Shown in pieces: positions 17,696 to 27,472 of a DNA stretch of 64,000 nucleotides. The DNA is taken from positions 1-64,000 of the forward strand of contig CAJIZA010000007.1 in NCBI GenBank assembly GCA_905181815.1. The letters are read 5' to 3'. A program made the position numbers and the translations under genes. Below the pieces are notes generated by a model. That model saw nothing but the letters and a program-made list of their open reading frames with translations, had not been told where the DNA came from and made no database searches. The first letter of the stretch is position 1; each line of letters starts with the position of its first letter. The DNA is from an uncultured Planktomarina sp. (GTDB lineage: Bacteria > Pseudomonadota > Alphaproteobacteria > Rhodobacterales > Rhodobacteraceae).

Positions 17696-18594
17696 TATGT
17701 GTCCTCTCGGTTAGGCAATGTTATGTTTTCAGAAACTAGAACAAAATCGAAATCGACCTTGAAATAAGGCACTGTGACTTTGTCACCAACTTCTAAATCC
17801 TTGGGCAGTGCGCTCAGATCGGAATGTTCTACATAGTCCATGATCAAGTCTTCGCGCACGCCGAACACGGCATCAGCGTCCAAATACGGGTCTTCATTTG
17901 CAAAGACTTCCGTCACCAAAGATTTGTATCCAGCTTTCTGAACGATGAAATGTAGATGTGATGGCCGCCAAGGGGTGCGGCCCGTTGCACGAAAAAGCTC
18001 GCCGACTGGGCCATCGTCGGGCACCATATAGGGAGCCGGTTTAACCGTGGTAAACGCGTACCGCCCTTCCAAATCACTGTGCATCGAACAACAAAGATTA
18101 AAATCACTCTGCGCCCCATCTTGACTGTAATAGAGGCCATTTTCTGCAGTTTGCCACAATTCTATCGTTGCGCCGCTTATCGCATTGCCATCGGTGTCTT
18201 TAACAAAACCTTCTACGACCACAGTGGCGCCTTCATTGTCTTTTTTCAAATCCGCTCCCACTGGCAAAAGTGGCGCACCGACAGAATGAAAGGGCCCAAG
18301 GACACTGGATGACGTTCCCCCGTGTTGCGATCCAATCATATCGACCAAAGAGGATAGGCCCGTGACATCTGAGATCAGTACAAATTCATTGCGTTCATCA
18401 TTCGAAATTTTGCCCGCATCGGTCAGGAATTTGAGGCCGCGCGCCCATTCTGCATGTGTGAGCTGGGTTTCTTTGGCAAATGCGTGCAGGTGCTCCACCA
18501 TTTTTTGCAACACAAACATGGTGCGTGTGTCGGTGTCATCGCTGCAATAATCCACAAACGCCTGTGTGATTGTATCGATGGAAACATTCTTCAT
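17695..18594 (-). CDS. Intradiol ring-cleavage dioxygenase, probably hydroxyquinol 1,2-dioxygenase
   Basis: 299 residues with the N-terminal helical dimerisation domain (VDYCSDDTDTRTMFVLQKMV) and a C-terminal Fe(III) beta-sandwich. The expected ligands are visible: Tyr in ENGLYYSQDG, Tyr in KPAPYMVPDDGPVGEL, and the HxH of PWRPSHLHFIVQ. The LGPFHSVGAPLLPVGADL stretch and length are those of catechol/hydroxyquinol dioxygenases; with hydroxyquinol it would make maleylacetate. Hydroxyquinol is preferred over catechol because of overall resemblance and because a YciI-like protein and a flavin hydroxylase are in the same cluster, but this is not certain. No maleylacetate reductase gene was seen in the window. 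Confidence 0.85.
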   Translation of the reverse strand: MKNVSIDTITQAFVDYCSDDTDTRTMFVLQKMVEHLHAFAKETQLTHAEWARGLKFLTDAGKISNDERNEFVLISDVTGLSSLVDMIGSQHGGTSSSVLGPFHSVGAPLLPVGADLKKDNEGATVVVEGFVKDTDGNAISGATIELWQTAENGLYYSQDGAQSDFNLCCSMHSDLEGRYAFTTVKPAPYMVPDDGPVGELFRATGRTPWRPSHLHFIVQKAGYKSLVTEVFANEDPYLDADAVFGVREDLIMDYVEHSDLSALPKDLEVGDKVTVPYFKVDFDFVLVSENITLPNREDT

Positions 18595-18612
18595 TGGATG
18601 AGCTCCGATTGG

Positions 18613-19920
18613 CTAGAGTAAGACCGTGGATAAGATTGGGAACTTTATCAGAAAGATAAGTACGACAAGCATAATTACAGCAAATGGAAATGAACCCAAG
18701 AACACGTCTTTCAAAGTTATATCTGGATTGTTGAGAGAGCTTTTGATCACAAAGCAAGAAATCCCAAGCGGAGGTGTGAGTAGGCCAATCTCCGCGCCGA
18801 TAACAGTCACAATACCAAACCACACCAGGCTGAGGCCCATGCCTTCTATCAACGTAATGAAGAGAGGCACGACTATTAGAATAATGGATGCCGTATCCAG
18901 CAATGTTCCAAGAACCAACATCATCGCGACATAAATCACCATGATCTCAAAAAAGGATAAGTCCCACGACTGAAGCAAGGAGTCGAGTTCATTTGGCAAT
19001 CCTGCAAAGCCCAACATACGGCTGTAAAACGATGCCATTGTAATCAGCAGCAAGATTGCAGCCGTTATGTGACCAGTTTCGACAAGCGTCGACCACAAGC
19101 CGTTCCAGGACATCGACTTGCGCAGAGCCGCGATAACCATAGCCAGCGAAGCGCCGGCCGCTCCAGCCTCAACTGGTGTGAGCCACCCCGTATAAATCCC
19201 GCCAAGAACTAAAAAAATCAAGGCGAGCACAGGCCAGGCTTTATGTATCATTTCGGATGTGCCCAAAGCTGGCATTTCATCTGCCTTGATGTCTTGCCCG
19301 ATATAGGACGGCCATATGCGCGCCATCGCAAAAATCGCAAAAATATAAGCGCCTGTTAGCAGCAGGCCAGGCACAATGCCCGCTAAGAACATATCGCCCA
19401 CCGATTGCTCGGAGATGAATGAGTAGATGATTAACATTGCCGAAGGCGGGATAATCATTCCCAGAACCGATGATCCCGCGACAACACCGACAGCAAAGCG
19501 CTTGCTGTAATTATAACGCAGCATTTCAGGGACAGAAATTTTTGTGAAGACGCTTGCCGAAGCAATAGAAGACCCAGTGATCGCAGCAAAAACGGCATTG
19601 GCCCCGACAGTTGCCATTCCAATGCCAGCCAAAACTTTACGAAATGTTGAATTCATCACATCATAGATATCGCGTCCAAGCCCGGCCTTCGAAACGAGGA
19701 GCCCCATCAGGGTAAACAACGGAATCGTTGCAAAGTTATATTCTGTGACCCCATCGCCAACCGCGATTTTCAAAAAATTAAACGCCAGAATAGATTTGCC
19801 AGACATGATCCAGACAGAAACAAAAGATACCAAGCCAAGTGCAATCGGTATGTAGAGGCCCATATAAACCAAAACAACAATAGCGATGACTGACAGCATT
19901 CCAATTTCGACAGGGCTCAT
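18613..19920 (-). CDS. dctM: TRAP transporter large permease (DctM type)
   Basis: 435 residues with about 12 hydrophobic segments. Family motifs: the start IVVLVYMGLYIPIALGLVSF, AAITGSSIASASVFTKISV followed by PEMLRYNYSKRFAVGVVAGS, then LGMIIPPSAMLIIYSFI and IGLLTPPLGISCFVIKSS. It lies 18 bp upstream of the dioxygenase gene and 2 bp after its partner DctQ. It is distinct from the cluster A DctM in sequence, so the two clusters import different compounds or evolved separately. Confidence 0.92.
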   Translation of the reverse strand: MSPVEIGMLSVIAIVVLVYMGLYIPIALGLVSFVSVWIMSGKSILAFNFLKIAVGDGVTEYNFATIPLFTLMGLLVSKAGLGRDIYDVMNSTFRKVLAGIGMATVGANAVFAAITGSSIASASVFTKISVPEMLRYNYSKRFAVGVVAGSSVLGMIIPPSAMLIIYSFISEQSVGDMFLAGIVPGLLLTGAYIFAIFAMARIWPSYIGQDIKADEMPALGTSEMIHKAWPVLALIFLVLGGIYTGWLTPVEAGAAGASLAMVIAALRKSMSWNGLWSTLVETGHITAAILLLITMASFYSRMLGFAGLPNELDSLLQSWDLSFFEIMVIYVAMMLVLGTLLDTASIILIVVPLFITLIEGMGLSLVWFGIVTVIGAEIGLLTPPLGISCFVIKSSLNNPDITLKDVFLGSFPFAVIMLVVLIFLIKFPILSTVLL

Positions 19921-19922
19921 GG

Positions 19923-20540
19923 TTAAATTTCCGCCTTATGAGTTCGAATGACGCTTTCGTCTCCCAAGAGCCCTTTGAAAAAGAACAACACAGCCGCCCA
20001 TGCGCAGCCAAAGCCAATCGCAAACCGTACTGGCCACCAAGGCGCTTGCAGAATGCCCGGAGTGCCAAAATAATCGCATCGCGCCAATGCAGTTTTGAAA
20101 TCAGCCCAAATAGCGCCAGACGGCATTGGGCCGAAATCAGGCGGTGTGAAAAAATGACAGCTTTCAAAGCTTTCAGTAAATTCTGGCCAGACGGTCCAGA
20201 CGATTAAACACATGAAAATGCAGGAAACCGCGTCTAAGAAACGCCCTAAAGCCTCACCTGTGATGGGACGATAATGGCGTAATGCACCTAAAAAACCATC
20301 CGAACGGGTTAGCCGACCGGTTCGGACAACATCTGGCAACTGCAAAAAGACAATTAATGCGAGTGAGAAAATAACAACTTCGACCACGCCTCGAAAGGGC
20401 GCATTGAGAATATTGCGTGAAAAAATATCAATATTCATAATAGCCACCAATACCAGCAGCACCAATGCACCGCTGATATTGGCGACGATAGCGATCGCCA
20501 CGACCCAAGATTCAATTTTGCGAAGACCCGTGACGATCAT
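19923..20540 (-). CDS. dctQ: TRAP transporter small permease (DctQ type)
   Basis: 205 residues with four hydrophobic segments: ISGALVLLVLVAIMNIDIFS, VVEVVIFSLALIVFLQLPDV, AVSCIFMCLIVWTVW and FAIGFGCAWAAVLFFF. The motif NIDIFSRNILNAPFRGVVEV is the DctQ signature between helices 1 and 2. An unusual polar insert (ESFESCHFFTPPDFGPMPSG region, about residues 115-150) lies between helices 3 and 4 and makes it longer than the usual 160-180 residues. Its stop is 2 bp before the DctM start. Confidence 0.88.
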   Translation of the reverse strand: MIVTGLRKIESWVVAIAIVANISGALVLLVLVAIMNIDIFSRNILNAPFRGVVEVVIFSLALIVFLQLPDVVRTGRLTRSDGFLGALRHYRPITGEALGRFLDAVSCIFMCLIVWTVWPEFTESFESCHFFTPPDFGPMPSGAIWADFKTALARCDYFGTPGILQAPWWPVRFAIGFGCAWAAVLFFFKGLLGDESVIRTHKAEI

Positions 20541-20560
20541 GTTCGTACCCTACAATTGGC

Positions 20561-21649
20561 TCAGTTCAATTCCGCTGCCCAGTCGCGCAGAGGTGTCATG
20601 CCAGCGGCCTTAAGCTTGTCCATGTAGGAATTTAACATTGCTGAACCTGGGGCACCTTTGGCATCCAAGGCTTTGGCCCAATCAACTGCAATATTTGGCA
20701 TCGAATCTGCCCAAGCTTGGCGTGCTGCCTCGGTCATTTCAACCACTGTGCCGCCACCGTCTTTATAGGCGTCCAGCGAAGCGGCTGCGCGTTCCATCGC
20801 AATCCCGGCCACGTGGTCCCGATACTCGATCGCAACAGCTTGCAAAATAGTTTTGACCTCATCAGGAAGCGCCGTCCAAACGTCCGCATTCACAGTTACG
20901 GTTTTTGAATTCACTGCACCCAAATCAGCTTTCAGCATATAAGGTGCCACCTCTGCGATTTTGAAAGTCTTTGCAGCCTCAGGCCATAGCATAGCAGCAT
21001 CGGTTACACCGGTTTGCATCATGTTATAAAAATTGGGCAACCCCCCGCGTACACCTGCCGCGCCTGGAATGCCTTCAAGATAGCGCAGATTGTACCCAGC
21101 ACCTGCAACCTTCTTACCTTCCAGATCAGCCAATGAATTAATCGGTGTCTTTGAGAACATTTGATAGGTGTCTAAAACAACGCCAGTGGCCAGATAAACT
21201 TGATTTTCGGCCGCAAGTTCATCGCCCATCTGAGAGAACTCTCGTGCAATTTCATCGACGGCCTTAGCGACAACGCGAGCATCTGCAGCGATAAAGGGCG
21301 TGACAGCTGAAATCCCTTGGGAGGGCAGAGCTGAGTTGTGGAAGATTGTCGTGACAATCCCAATATCGCCAAGGCCCAATTTAACGCCTTCCAAAACGCC
21401 GCGCGGTTTGACGATTTGCCCGCCATAGGCTTCCAACCAATTGATCTTGTAATTCCCCGATACGGCGAGCTCTTCATTAACTCGGGGTATGAAAAACCCG
21501 GAAAATTCTTTTACCCACATCGACCGTTCAGGGTATCCGTCAATCGCTGTCATGTTGATTGTTTCAGCAGCAGATACTGCACCGCTGAACCCACTCGAAA
21601 GCCCCAAGGCAATAGTTGATGCAAGCGCCATCCGTCTTGTAAATTTCAT
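20561..21649 (-). CDS. dctP: TRAP transporter solute-binding protein (DctP type)
   Basis: About 362 residues from the ATG at 21649, chosen because GGGAGGAAC stands just upstream; a further upstream codon at 21664 would overlap that site. The N-terminus MKFTRRMALASTIALGL and a following SAVSAA give a signal peptide, possibly Tat-like because of the twin Arg. The mature protein has FIAADARVVAKAVDEIARE and LADLEGKKVAGAGYNLRYLE, then GVTDAAMLWPEAAKTFKIAE, matching C4-dicarboxylate-type receptors. The usual Arg after the LADLKGKK stretch is shifted (NLRYLEG). The ligand is unknown. It is followed after 20 bp by DctQ. Confidence 0.9.
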   Translation of the reverse strand: MKFTRRMALASTIALGLSSGFSGAVSAAETINMTAIDGYPERSMWVKEFSGFFIPRVNEELAVSGNYKINWLEAYGGQIVKPRGVLEGVKLGLGDIGIVTTIFHNSALPSQGISAVTPFIAADARVVAKAVDEIAREFSQMGDELAAENQVYLATGVVLDTYQMFSKTPINSLADLEGKKVAGAGYNLRYLEGIPGAAGVRGGLPNFYNMMQTGVTDAAMLWPEAAKTFKIAEVAPYMLKADLGAVNSKTVTVNADVWTALPDEVKTILQAVAIEYRDHVAGIAMERAAASLDAYKDGGGTVVEMTEAARQAWADSMPNIAVDWAKALDAKGAPGSAMLNSYMDKLKAAGMTPLRDWAAELN

Positions 21650-21676
21650 TTTAGTTCCTCCCATAATTATTTTGGT

Positions 21677-22135
21677 TTAGATGGATTTTTTCCATTCTTC
21701 TTTGATTTCAGTCCCAGCTTGCCGAAACAATTTTGCGAGGGGACAATATTTTGCAACATCATTTGCAACTTGCTCTAACTGTGACTGTGATGCAGAGCCA
21801 TCAGACACCACCTGCAAGTCAATCACTTCAAAAGGACGATCAATTTCCTCCGACAAAGTTACTCCCAAACGGTTAAAGCTACACTTTACAGAAATTTTCA
21901 GGTGACCAATATCAACGCCCAGCTTTGCGGCGCATTTGTGTGCAATAACATTAGTACAACCTGCCAAAGCACTGAGTGCAGTATCCGTTGGCGTAAAGCC
22001 TGTGTTCGTGCCGCCGCGTTCGATGGGCTCGTCAATATTTTGAACCAAGTCGCGTGTTGCCACCTGCGACAAGGAATGTGATGGACAGTCAGCGTCAACA
22101 CTCAATGTAACGGTAGTTTTCATTTTAACGGCCAT
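21677..22135 (-). CDS. OsmC-family protein
   Basis: 152 residues. OsmC proteins are small cytoplasmic thiol peroxidases or relatives. The two conserved cysteines can be seen in ALAGCTNVIAHKCA and AKYCPLAKLFRQAG, with GGTNTGFTPTDTALSALAG as the family's active-site segment. The family's usual partner residues (Arg/Glu) are plausible. It lies between the RutE-like reductase and the TRAP receptor, so it may protect against quinone or peroxide by-products of ring hydroxylation. That role is inferred from location. Confidence 0.85.
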   Translation of the reverse strand: MAVKMKTTVTLSVDADCPSHSLSQVATRDLVQNIDEPIERGGTNTGFTPTDTALSALAGCTNVIAHKCAAKLGVDIGHLKISVKCSFNRLGVTLSEEIDRPFEVIDLQVVSDGSASQSQLEQVANDVAKYCPLAKLFRQAGTEIKEEWKKSI

Positions 22136-22151
22136 AGATTTCCCATTCTTA

Positions 22152-22808
22152 TCAGACTATTTTACAAACGTCTGAGAAATCAAAACGTGGCAAGCGTTGG
22201 AAAAGAGCTGTTTCATCAGCATACCCAAGGTTGCACAGAAAATTTGATTTGACAGATGTATTTTTAAAGAAGATTTCATCGACGATTGAGTTATCGAAAC
22301 CTGAAATGGCGCCCACATCCAAACCAATCGCACGCGCCGCGATCATGAAATACGCGCCCTGCAATGTTGAGTTGCGAAACGCTGTCGCTTCGCAGTGCTG
22401 TGGCTTACCTTCGAAATGTGGCCGGCGGTCTTCATGCGGGAATAGTTTTGGAAGTTCGGTCCAAAAATTGACATCGTAGGCAATAATCACGGTCACCGGT
22501 GCAGACATGACCTTTGGAACGTTGGCAGGCTTCAAAGAGGCGGCCAATCGTTTCTTGCCCTCAACCGACCGGACAAACACAAACCGTGCAGGGCAACAGT
22601 TCATGCTTGTTGGACCCATTTTTGTGATATCAAAAATACGATGCAGTTGCGCGTCGGTCACTGGCTTGTCTTGCCAGGCATAGTGCGAGCGTGCTCCAGT
22701 GAGAATGAAATCAAGCTGCTCTTCTGTCAAATTTGAAATTTTAGACCGGAGAAGTGTCACATCGCCTTGCGCTTCTATTCGTAGATCATTCAATTTTGTT
22801 GCAGTCAT
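22152..22808 (-). CDS. RutE/HadB-like nitroreductase-family flavoprotein
   Basis: 218 residues. It matches the RutE branch of the FMN-dependent nitroreductase fold: SHYAWQDKPVTDAQLHRIFD, then MGPTSMNCCPARFVFV in place of the usual PTSxNxxPxRF, a SAPVTVIIAYD segment, and TLQGAYFMIAARAIGLDVGAISGFD. RutE reduces malonic semialdehyde in uracil breakdown; other members reduce nitro groups or quinones. It begins the long minus-strand unit that ends with the GntR gene. An N-terminal extension of about 20 residues precedes the usual start. A related copy lies at 28824-29408, divergent from the other half of the cluster. Confidence 0.85.
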   Translation of the reverse strand: MTATKLNDLRIEAQGDVTLLRSKISNLTEEQLDFILTGARSHYAWQDKPVTDAQLHRIFDITKMGPTSMNCCPARFVFVRSVEGKKRLAASLKPANVPKVMSAPVTVIIAYDVNFWTELPKLFPHEDRRPHFEGKPQHCEATAFRNSTLQGAYFMIAARAIGLDVGAISGFDNSIVDEIFFKNTSVKSNFLCNLGYADETALFQRLPRFDFSDVCKIV

Positions 22809-22865
22809 TCTTTTATATCCATTCGTTCTGGATTTAAATTAAGTCTATTTTATATGAATGTCTAT

Positions 22866-22879
22866 TAAAATCGATTTTA
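22866..22879. promoter_or_regulatory. Perfect palindrome in a divergent promoter
   Basis: TAAAATCGATTTTA, a 14-bp perfect palindrome between the divergent RutE-like and YciI-like genes. A near-identical sequence with one change lies at 28656-28669 in the other divergent promoter of cluster B. It is a candidate operator for the cluster regulator. A TATAAT at 22905-22910 could be the -10 of the YciI-like gene. Confidence 0.45.
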
Positions 22880-22936
22880 TGATTTATTTTAGAATAAATT
22901 ATATTATAATAGGCCAAGAAATAGGGAGCTTGAGAA

Positions 22937-23323
22937 ATGCCAGCCTGGAATGACTATAAAGATGAAGCTAGGAACCGCGGCGCACTTGCCATGGAATTAT
23001 TCGTCGTGACGACCAAACCTTGTGGCGACATGGAGCTCGTCAAGAAAACACTCCCCGATCACCTGAAATATCAAAAGCGATTGGAATCTGGTGGCGCATT
23101 GGTAATGGCGGGTCCAGTTTCCGACGCAAGCGGTGAGCATATGAATGCTGAGGGTATGATAATTTACCGCGCAGAGAATTTAGCAGCCGCCCGTGTTTTG
23201 GCAGATGCAGATCCCATGCACGCGGTCGGCGCGCGTACATATGAGATCCGAAAATGGTTGGTAAATGAGGGTAAGTTTAACTTCTCTATCGCTCTGTCCA
23301 CACAGGCGGTCGATCTGGCCTAA
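22937..23323 (+). CDS. YciI-like protein
   Basis: 128 residues with the ferredoxin-like YCII domain. Its conserved features are PDHLKYQKRLESGGALVMAG (the family's His and GP follow as AGPVSD) and LADADPMHAVGARTYEIRKW with the DP motif. In other bacteria a YCII enzyme, TftG, dechlorinates chlorohydroxyquinol next to a hydroxyquinol dioxygenase gene, so a role in processing a substituted hydroxyquinol or quinone is plausible here. It has its own promoter region, divergent from the RutE-like gene, with GGGAG ahead of the ATG. The function is not established. Confidence 0.8.
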   Translation: MPAWNDYKDEARNRGALAMELFVVTTKPCGDMELVKKTLPDHLKYQKRLESGGALVMAGPVSDASGEHMNAEGMIIYRAENLAAARVLADADPMHAVGARTYEIRKWLVNEGKFNFSIALSTQAVDLA

Positions 23324-23389
23324 CATCGATTACCGTTGCAAATTTCATCAATCATGCGCTGGCTGCTTCAAAGGACCAAAAGTGTTGTG

Positions 23390-24967
23390 TCAGTCAGCTG
23401 AAGCATGCAGTGCCGCCATAAGATAATCAAAACACCCATGTAATTCCGCAGAGGTGTTGGAACTTGCCGCGACATAAAAGTCAGGACGAATGATCACATA
23501 TGTAACGGCGAGTTCGGCCATCCAATTTTTGTAAAAGTCCTCTATGTCGTCGACATCAAAGCCAGCTCCTGCGGGACCGACCGACAAGATGCGGCCGTCC
23601 AAATTTTTAAATAACTCAAACTGTGGATCGCTCAATAGAGTTTTGGTGTCTGTATTGGCACATAGAATAAACCAGCCTTGTCCGACGACCTGATCAAATC
23701 GACCTTGTTTGCCACTATAGCCTACGCATCCTTGCGCCGAAATTTGACCAGCACCGGGGGTGTTTTCGCACCAAAGTCCAGGGCCAAGTTTGACATGATC
23801 ACCCGTTATTGGGGCATAATCTCGAGCGATCAAATCCGCTATCATTGCTTTATCTCTCTGATCGGCCTGTTCAGGATCCGTTATACAAATTATGTCGCCA
23901 AGTTGCTGGCTAAAGTCGATATAATGCCTGGCATGCGGTTTTCGCTCACTCTCATAACTATCTAACACATTATCAGATAAGTGGCCTTGCAAAATTCCGT
24001 TTAACCGCCACCCCAGCGCGACTGCATCGCGTAAGCCTGCGCACATACCTTCTCCGGCGAAGGGCGGCATTAAATGAGCCGCATCCCCCGCAATCATTGA
24101 CCGACCGAAGCGCCACTGCTCTGCCCAACATGCTTGAAATCGGTAAACAGCACTGCGCTCCAACTCTGCATTTTCGCGCGTCAGCCCCCAAGGCTTTAAA
24201 AGCTCCCAGGCCGCTTTAGGCTTTGCAATTTCATTTGGATCTTCGTCAGGTAGCACCATGAACTCCCAGCGACGACGCCCGGGGCCTCCCGGAACAAGCG
24301 TTGTGGGACGTTTGGGATCACAGAGTTGCCACTGTGCAGGCGACATTTTGTAGTCAGCATCCGGGATCATATCGAGTATCAGCCAATCGAAGAAATACCC
24401 ACGATCCATAATGGGGCTACCAAGGGCCTCTCTGACAAAACTATTGGCCCCATCTGCACCAACCAAATATTGTGACCGCAGAGTGCATCGATCGCCGTCA
24501 GGACCAAAAATTTCTGGTGTTTGACGCAATTCCACTGCAACCCCGTCGTCACCATTTAGCAATTTGATGGCTTGCCACCCTCGTAGGATGGTGATGCTTT
24601 TGCTGGCCTCTGCCATGGACATCAATCGCGCCTCAAACTCAGGCTGATTGAACCAATAGGTCACATGCCAGCCGCAGGGCGCGACGCTCTCCCAATCAAC
24701 AATTTGTAGGTCTTGGAGATCAGCATTTTTCCAATAGTAAAGTTCCTGATGATTTTCAAAGGCAGGATCAGAGTCACAATCAATACCCAAGCTCGCCAGT
24801 ATGCGCGCAACCTCAGCGTCCATTGTCACCGCACGAGGCCGGTCATAGATGCTTTGCCAACGGTCAACCAAAACAACTTCGTGGCCCTTTTGCCCCAGCA
24901 ATATAGTGAGCAATAGGCCAACCGGTCCCGCGCCAATTATGGTTACCTGATTGTCGACATAACGCAT
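23390..24967 (-). CDS. FAD-dependent aromatic hydroxylase (MhpA/PheA-like)
   Basis: 525 residues from the ATG at 24967, chosen because GGAG stands nine bases upstream; the longer frame from 24994 begins at a TTG. Motifs: VTIIGAGPVGLLLTILLGQK and VVLVDRW (FAD-binding Rossmann), YLVGADGANSFVREALG (DG), and MIAGDAAHLMPPFAGEGMCA (GD). The family hydroxylates phenols with NAD(P)H. In this cluster it may make the hydroxyquinol-type substrate of the intradiol dioxygenase. It is the last gene of the TAXI-transporter unit, 76 bp after the permease. Distinct from the cluster A hydroxylase. Confidence 0.85.
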   Translation of the reverse strand: MRYVDNQVTIIGAGPVGLLLTILLGQKGHEVVLVDRWQSIYDRPRAVTMDAEVARILASLGIDCDSDPAFENHQELYYWKNADLQDLQIVDWESVAPCGWHVTYWFNQPEFEARLMSMAEASKSITILRGWQAIKLLNGDDGVAVELRQTPEIFGPDGDRCTLRSQYLVGADGANSFVREALGSPIMDRGYFFDWLILDMIPDADYKMSPAQWQLCDPKRPTTLVPGGPGRRRWEFMVLPDEDPNEIAKPKAAWELLKPWGLTRENAELERSAVYRFQACWAEQWRFGRSMIAGDAAHLMPPFAGEGMCAGLRDAVALGWRLNGILQGHLSDNVLDSYESERKPHARHYIDFSQQLGDIICITDPEQADQRDKAMIADLIARDYAPITGDHVKLGPGLWCENTPGAGQISAQGCVGYSGKQGRFDQVVGQGWFILCANTDTKTLLSDPQFELFKNLDGRILSVGPAGAGFDVDDIEDFYKNWMAELAVTYVIIRPDFYVAASSNTSAELHGCFDYLMAALHASAD

Positions 24968-25043
24968 GTGTTGATACTCCACTTTAAAAGCCAATTTGAT
25001 GACTCAAAAACTCAAATTTAACGCAAATCTTTTTTCAAAAACC

Positions 25044-27398
25044 CTATTGCATTAATTTACTCGAGTGGCGAAATCTGTGCAGCGCAAGCAAGATGATCGC
25101 TGCTACAATTGCACTACAAAACACCACTGGCGCCTTAAAGAGTAAGAACACAGCGATACCAAGGCGCAGAGATACTTCGAAAAAACCAATTGGGGACATA
25201 TCATAGCGCGCTAGGCAGCTTGATACGAGGTAAAGCGCAATTGCCAATCTGAAGAGTAAGAGCACCAAATTTTGTAAATCAATTGTGCTGCTATAGCCAG
25301 GCAAGAAAGAGATTTTACCAATGCCTGCAATATCAGCACTGGCAATCCGCGCCTCTTCAATCAGCAATATCTCAGGGTAAAACGCGAAAACAAAAGGTAT
25401 GGTAAAAATGACGATACCCGATTTCACTGCTGAAACGGCAGTTCCCATTGGACCAGCCTTCGTAATTGTTGACGCAGCAAAAGCTGCAAGAGCCACTGGC
25501 GGGGTAATTGCACTAGCAACGGCGAAATAGAAGATGAACATATGGGCAGTGAAAACACCAAGACCCAATCCGGCCAAAACAGGCCCCATGAGCAATGCAA
25601 CATTAATATAAGCTGGGACTGCCGGCATGCCCATGCCTAACAAGACCGCAATCATCATCGTTAATAGTAACGCGGTCAGTTGAATCATAATCGGCCCGGT
25701 ACTGCCCAAGTTCAACCCATGCAACCAATTGAGCACATCTAGAGATAGAAATACGGGAAGCCCTGTGAAATTAAGACAAAAGTCAATAATCGAGACGGTC
25801 AAAAACATTAGGTAAAGAGTTGAAATGAGGATGCCCGCCCCCGACAGGCCATCAACGATCTTTTGAGGACGTGCACGCACCTCTGGATCGAGAAACAGCA
25901 GAAAAATTAGTAGCATTACCGCAAACCAGCCTGCACTTCCGGCGTCTCCTGCAGCGTTTTGGACCAATTGTAAAATCCATGGCAGTCTTTGCACATCACA
26001 GCCATTTGGTGTTACGATCCGCTCAGCGCTCATGAAGCCACCCCAAAGACCGCAACCAACTGAATCTTTGTCCGTGAGAAGCAAAATAAGGATGAGCACA
26101 ATTGGCGCCAAAATCATTATTAAATTAAGTGCATCTTGGAACTCAAGGCGCATCTCTTCTGTGATCGTTCCAATGGCTTGGATGTTTTGTTTTCGAGATT
26201 GGAAAACTACCGATAGGAATAAGCAAAAGAAATAAGCCACGGCAGGAATGATCGCAGCCGTTATGACACTTGCATAGGGAACAGCGGTCAGTGCCGCCAA
26301 GACAAACGCCGCCACGCCCATCACCGGTGGCATAATAGAGCCACCCGACGATGCAGCAGCCTCCACACCCCCAGAAAATGTTTTTGAAAACCCACGTTTC
26401 AGCATCATTGGAATAGTTAATACACCTGTGGACAGGACATTTACGATTGGCCCACCAGAGATTGTCCCAAACAGAGCGGACGAGACAACTGCTGCATGCG
26501 CCGGACCGCCTCGTAATTTTCGTGTCAAACGGAAAGCAATTTTTATCAAAGAGCGCCCACCTGCAGAAGCACCAAACAAAGATCCCAAAACAAGATACGG
26601 AAAAATCGTGTTTAAAATAATATTCATGAACCGACCAAGCATTCCGGTCGAGTTATTGACCAAGATATCATGGATACGAGGTCGACCATCGCTCAATAAT
26701 CGGGGCTCACCTGCGAGTTTGGTAACTAAATATTTATTGAAATCCTCTGCGCCGTAAAAATACCAAACAAGAACAGTCACAATTGTGTATGTCGCGATGA
26801 GCATTGCAACGATAACAAGCGGTAGACCCCAAACTTTTATGTTATAAGCTAGAAATACTGCAATCGCGATCCCAACAATCAAAACCAACCATCCGCCGGT
26901 TGTATGAACGCATTGGGGATCTTCAAAAGTGGTTGAGGGCTCCATACCAAGCAATTCAGCCATCTCGTTTTCTGATTGGATAATCTCGGAAATCAACCGA
27001 GCACGATCTCCAGTGAATTGATCGATAAGACAGATAGCTTCAATTTCGACGTAAAATGTTACGGAGATCACGACGGCCATCAGCGCCAGCGCGATGTCCA
27101 TGAATAATCCAAACCGGCGTTTGAGTGGAGACCGGTCTATCCAGGACCGCCACAAGGAATGCTTGAGAGCGACAATGATCATCATTAACGCAAAGAAAAA
27201 TGGATAAAACCATTCGAACGGGAATCTGCGAAATGTCGCCCCTTCACGCCCGGTAATCTGCGCAACAAGATTATCGTAACCCGGAATGCCAGGCGTTGCA
27301 TTAATCAATCCCAAGAGCACCATAATAATGGAAAGGAAATAAACACACTTGAGGCCCAGGCTTTTGGGAAGTTCTTCAGTCGGGGTCGGCCCGGTCAT
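25044..27398 (-). CDS. TRAP transporter fused permease (TAXI type)
   Basis: About 784 residues from the ATG at 27398, supported by AGAGG upstream; a start at 27446 is also open. The N-terminal part has several hydrophobic segments corresponding to a fused DctQ-like domain (for example LKCVYFLSIIMVLLGLINA and WFYPFFFALMMIIVALKHS). The C-terminal two thirds are DctM-like, with NVLSTGVLTIPMMLKRGFS, AAASSGGSIMPPVMGVAAF and FYFAVASAITPPVALAAFAA. This fused 4TM/12TM architecture is typical of TAXI-TRAP systems. An unusually long loop after the first C-terminal repeat carries CGLWGGFMSAERIVTPNGCD. Pairs with the binding protein 74 bp upstream. Confidence 0.9.
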   Translation of the reverse strand: MTGPTPTEELPKSLGLKCVYFLSIIMVLLGLINATPGIPGYDNLVAQITGREGATFRRFPFEWFYPFFFALMMIIVALKHSLWRSWIDRSPLKRRFGLFMDIALALMAVVISVTFYVEIEAICLIDQFTGDRARLISEIIQSENEMAELLGMEPSTTFEDPQCVHTTGGWLVLIVGIAIAVFLAYNIKVWGLPLVIVAMLIATYTIVTVLVWYFYGAEDFNKYLVTKLAGEPRLLSDGRPRIHDILVNNSTGMLGRFMNIILNTIFPYLVLGSLFGASAGGRSLIKIAFRLTRKLRGGPAHAAVVSSALFGTISGGPIVNVLSTGVLTIPMMLKRGFSKTFSGGVEAAASSGGSIMPPVMGVAAFVLAALTAVPYASVITAAIIPAVAYFFCLFLSVVFQSRKQNIQAIGTITEEMRLEFQDALNLIMILAPIVLILILLLTDKDSVGCGLWGGFMSAERIVTPNGCDVQRLPWILQLVQNAAGDAGSAGWFAVMLLIFLLFLDPEVRARPQKIVDGLSGAGILISTLYLMFLTVSIIDFCLNFTGLPVFLSLDVLNWLHGLNLGSTGPIMIQLTALLLTMMIAVLLGMGMPAVPAYINVALLMGPVLAGLGLGVFTAHMFIFYFAVASAITPPVALAAFAASTITKAGPMGTAVSAVKSGIVIFTIPFVFAFYPEILLIEEARIASADIAGIGKISFLPGYSSTIDLQNLVLLLFRLAIALYLVSSCLARYDMSPIGFFEVSLRLGIAVFLLFKAPVVFCSAIVAAIILLALHRFRHSSKLMQ

Positions 27399-27472
27399 GG
27401 AATAGCCTCTCGCGAAATATTTTTGTATGTGGGGTGGGCGCTCCAATTAAAGCAGGGCGCCCATCCCAACTT